A DNA stretch of 5,817 bases from Ignavibacteria bacterium (GTDB taxonomy: Bacteria > Bacteroidota > Ignavibacteria > Tepidaquicellales > OLB5). The position numbers and the translations under genes were made by a program. Under the pieces are notes generated by a model. It did not search any database. It was given only the letters and a program-made list of their open reading frames with translations, and was not told the origin of the DNA. This document shows, piece after piece, positions 5,303 through 5,817 of the stretch. Position 1 is the first letter of the stretch. Every line of letters begins with the position of its first letter. The DNA lies in the NCBI GenBank assembly GCA_030835005.1, contig JAUQWT010000029.1, positions 1 through 5,817 on the forward strand, read 5' to 3'.

Positions 5303-5405
5303 CAAAAAAAAATTCAAAATACTACCCTGAAAAAGTTGAGTCTATTGCCTGCAAGTGCTAAACTCAATGAAAATTTATGTCCTCGAATGGCTCTATCAAT
5401 ATGGT

Positions 5406-5413
5406 TATCTTTG
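5406..5413 (+). promoter_or_regulatory. Possible Bacteroidota-type -7 promoter element for rimO
   Basis: TATCTTTG fits the TAnnTTTG consensus of the Bacteroidota primary sigma factor. It lies about 100 bases before the rimO start. No convincing -33 TTG element is found at the expected distance upstream, so this is weak. Confidence 0.3.
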
Positions 5414-5441
5414 CGTTCGAATGACTTGAATCTTAAAGAGT

Positions 5442-5461
5442 GCGGCAGACAAGTCAGCCGC
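5442..5461 (+). repeat. GCGGC/GCCGC hairpin in the rimO leader
   Basis: GCGGC (5442-5446) pairs with GCCGC (5457-5461), followed inward by an A-A mismatch and two more pairs (GA/TC) around a CAAG loop. If transcription starts near 5420 this would fall in the rimO leader. It may equally be another dispersed palindrome. An alternative pairing, ACAAG with CTTGT (5449-5469), is mutually exclusive with it. Confidence 0.4.
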
Positions 5462-5514
5462 CTACTTGTTCTCCGTTAGAATAACAACAACGCCACCGGC
5501 ACATTATAAAAATA

Positions 5515-5817
5515 TTGAAAACCAGATCATTAAAGAAAAATAAGGTAAATGTTATCACGCTTGGCTGTTCAAAGAACATTTATGACAGCGAAGTGCTGAT
5601 GGGCCAATTGCGCGCCAACGATATAATTGTTTCGCATGAAGATGATAATTCAGATGCGCCGGTTGTGATCATAAACACTTGCGGATTTATTGATAACGCT
5701 AAGCAGGAATCAATTAACACAATACTTCAGTGGGCTGATGCAAAAGAAAAAGGGCTGGTTGAAAAGGTCTATGTAACGGGCTGTTTGAGTGAGCGCTATA
5801 AGCCTGAACTTAAAAAA
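5515..5817 (+). CDS. rimO: RimO, ribosomal protein S12 methylthiotransferase (5' part)
   Basis: The first 101 codons encode the N-terminal UPF0004 (MTTase) domain of RimO, a radical-SAM enzyme that adds a methylthio group to a conserved aspartate of ribosomal protein S12. The domain's three cluster-binding cysteines are present: Cys18 in VITLGCSKN, Cys56 in INTCGFID and Cys90 in VTGCLSE. These bind the auxiliary [4Fe-4S] cluster. SKNIYDSEVLMGQL is the RimO form and separates it from MiaB. The radical-SAM CxxxCxxC motif and TRAM domain would lie beyond the window. The start is read as TTG at 5515: the frame closes upstream at TAA (5482-5484) with no ATG or GTG between, and the first in-frame ATG is internal, after the first cysteine. 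This yields MKTRSLKKNKVNVITLGC, matching usual N-termini. No Shine-Dalgarno sequence is visible. Confidence 0.92.
   Translation, partial: MKTRSLKKNKVNVITLGCSKNIYDSEVLMGQLRANDIIVSHEDDNSDAPVVIINTCGFIDNAKQESINTILQWADAKEKGLVEKVYVTGCLSERYKPELKK

Larger units (their letters stand above)
5130..5514. other. Gap between the orphan gene and rimO
   Basis: This 385-base stretch contains a rho-independent terminator (5190-5227), a GGGGCTAAAGCCC/CCCCG hairpin repeat (5245-5302), a possible promoter element (5406-5413) and a hairpin ahead of rimO (5442-5461). An open frame at 5147-5479 crosses the terminator and the repeat, so I do not regard it as a gene. Confidence 0.6.

Noticed and set aside
5147..5479. 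Plus-strand open frame of 110 codons between the orphan gene and rimO.
   Set aside because: It crosses a strong terminator and repeat C, lacks a ribosome binding site, and resembles no protein I know.

Overview
The window looks like chromosomal DNA from a member of the Bacteroidota or the neighbouring Ignavibacteria/Chlorobi group. This rests on moderate A+T content, A-rich leaders with mostly no Shine-Dalgarno sequence, the form of the RimO N-terminus, and several intergenic palindromic repeat types that I recall as common in that group. The placement is an inference, not a database result.

Layout, left to right. (1) The last 24 codons of an unidentified plus-strand gene end in an ATGA overlap with an exported PTP-like phytase (inositol polyphosphate phosphatase, 73-987). 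(2) Facing it on the minus strand are three genes in a row: an MFS exporter (1071-2327), a lipoprotein-type glutathione peroxidase (2507-3106) and a tropinone-reductase-like short-chain dehydrogenase (3367-4092). They are 179 and 260 bases apart, with repeats in both gaps, so they are probably separate transcription units. (3) After a 443-base gap of hairpins and an AT-rich interrupted palindrome comes a plus-strand gene for an unrecognised, exported, tyrosine-rich, cysteine-free protein (4536-5129), with a clear ribosome binding site and a strong terminator. (4) A second repeat-bearing gap of 385 bases precedes the first 101 codons of rimO (from 5515), which appears to start with TTG and runs off the window.

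The genes do not form one pathway. The phytase releases phosphate from inositol phosphates outside the cytoplasm, the peroxidase removes peroxides at the envelope, the transporter probably exports a small molecule, the SDR is a cytoplasmic oxidoreductase, and RimO modifies ribosomal protein S12. I see no defence system, CRISPR array, insertion sequence with transposase, tRNA or rRNA.

The most unusual property is the density and variety of short palindromic or dispersed repeats outside the genes: at least six types in 5.8 kb, two of them present twice. One copy supplies the stop codon of the MFS gene. The orphan exported protein with its upstream interrupted palindrome is the best candidate for undescribed biology, although nothing in the sequence reveals its function.
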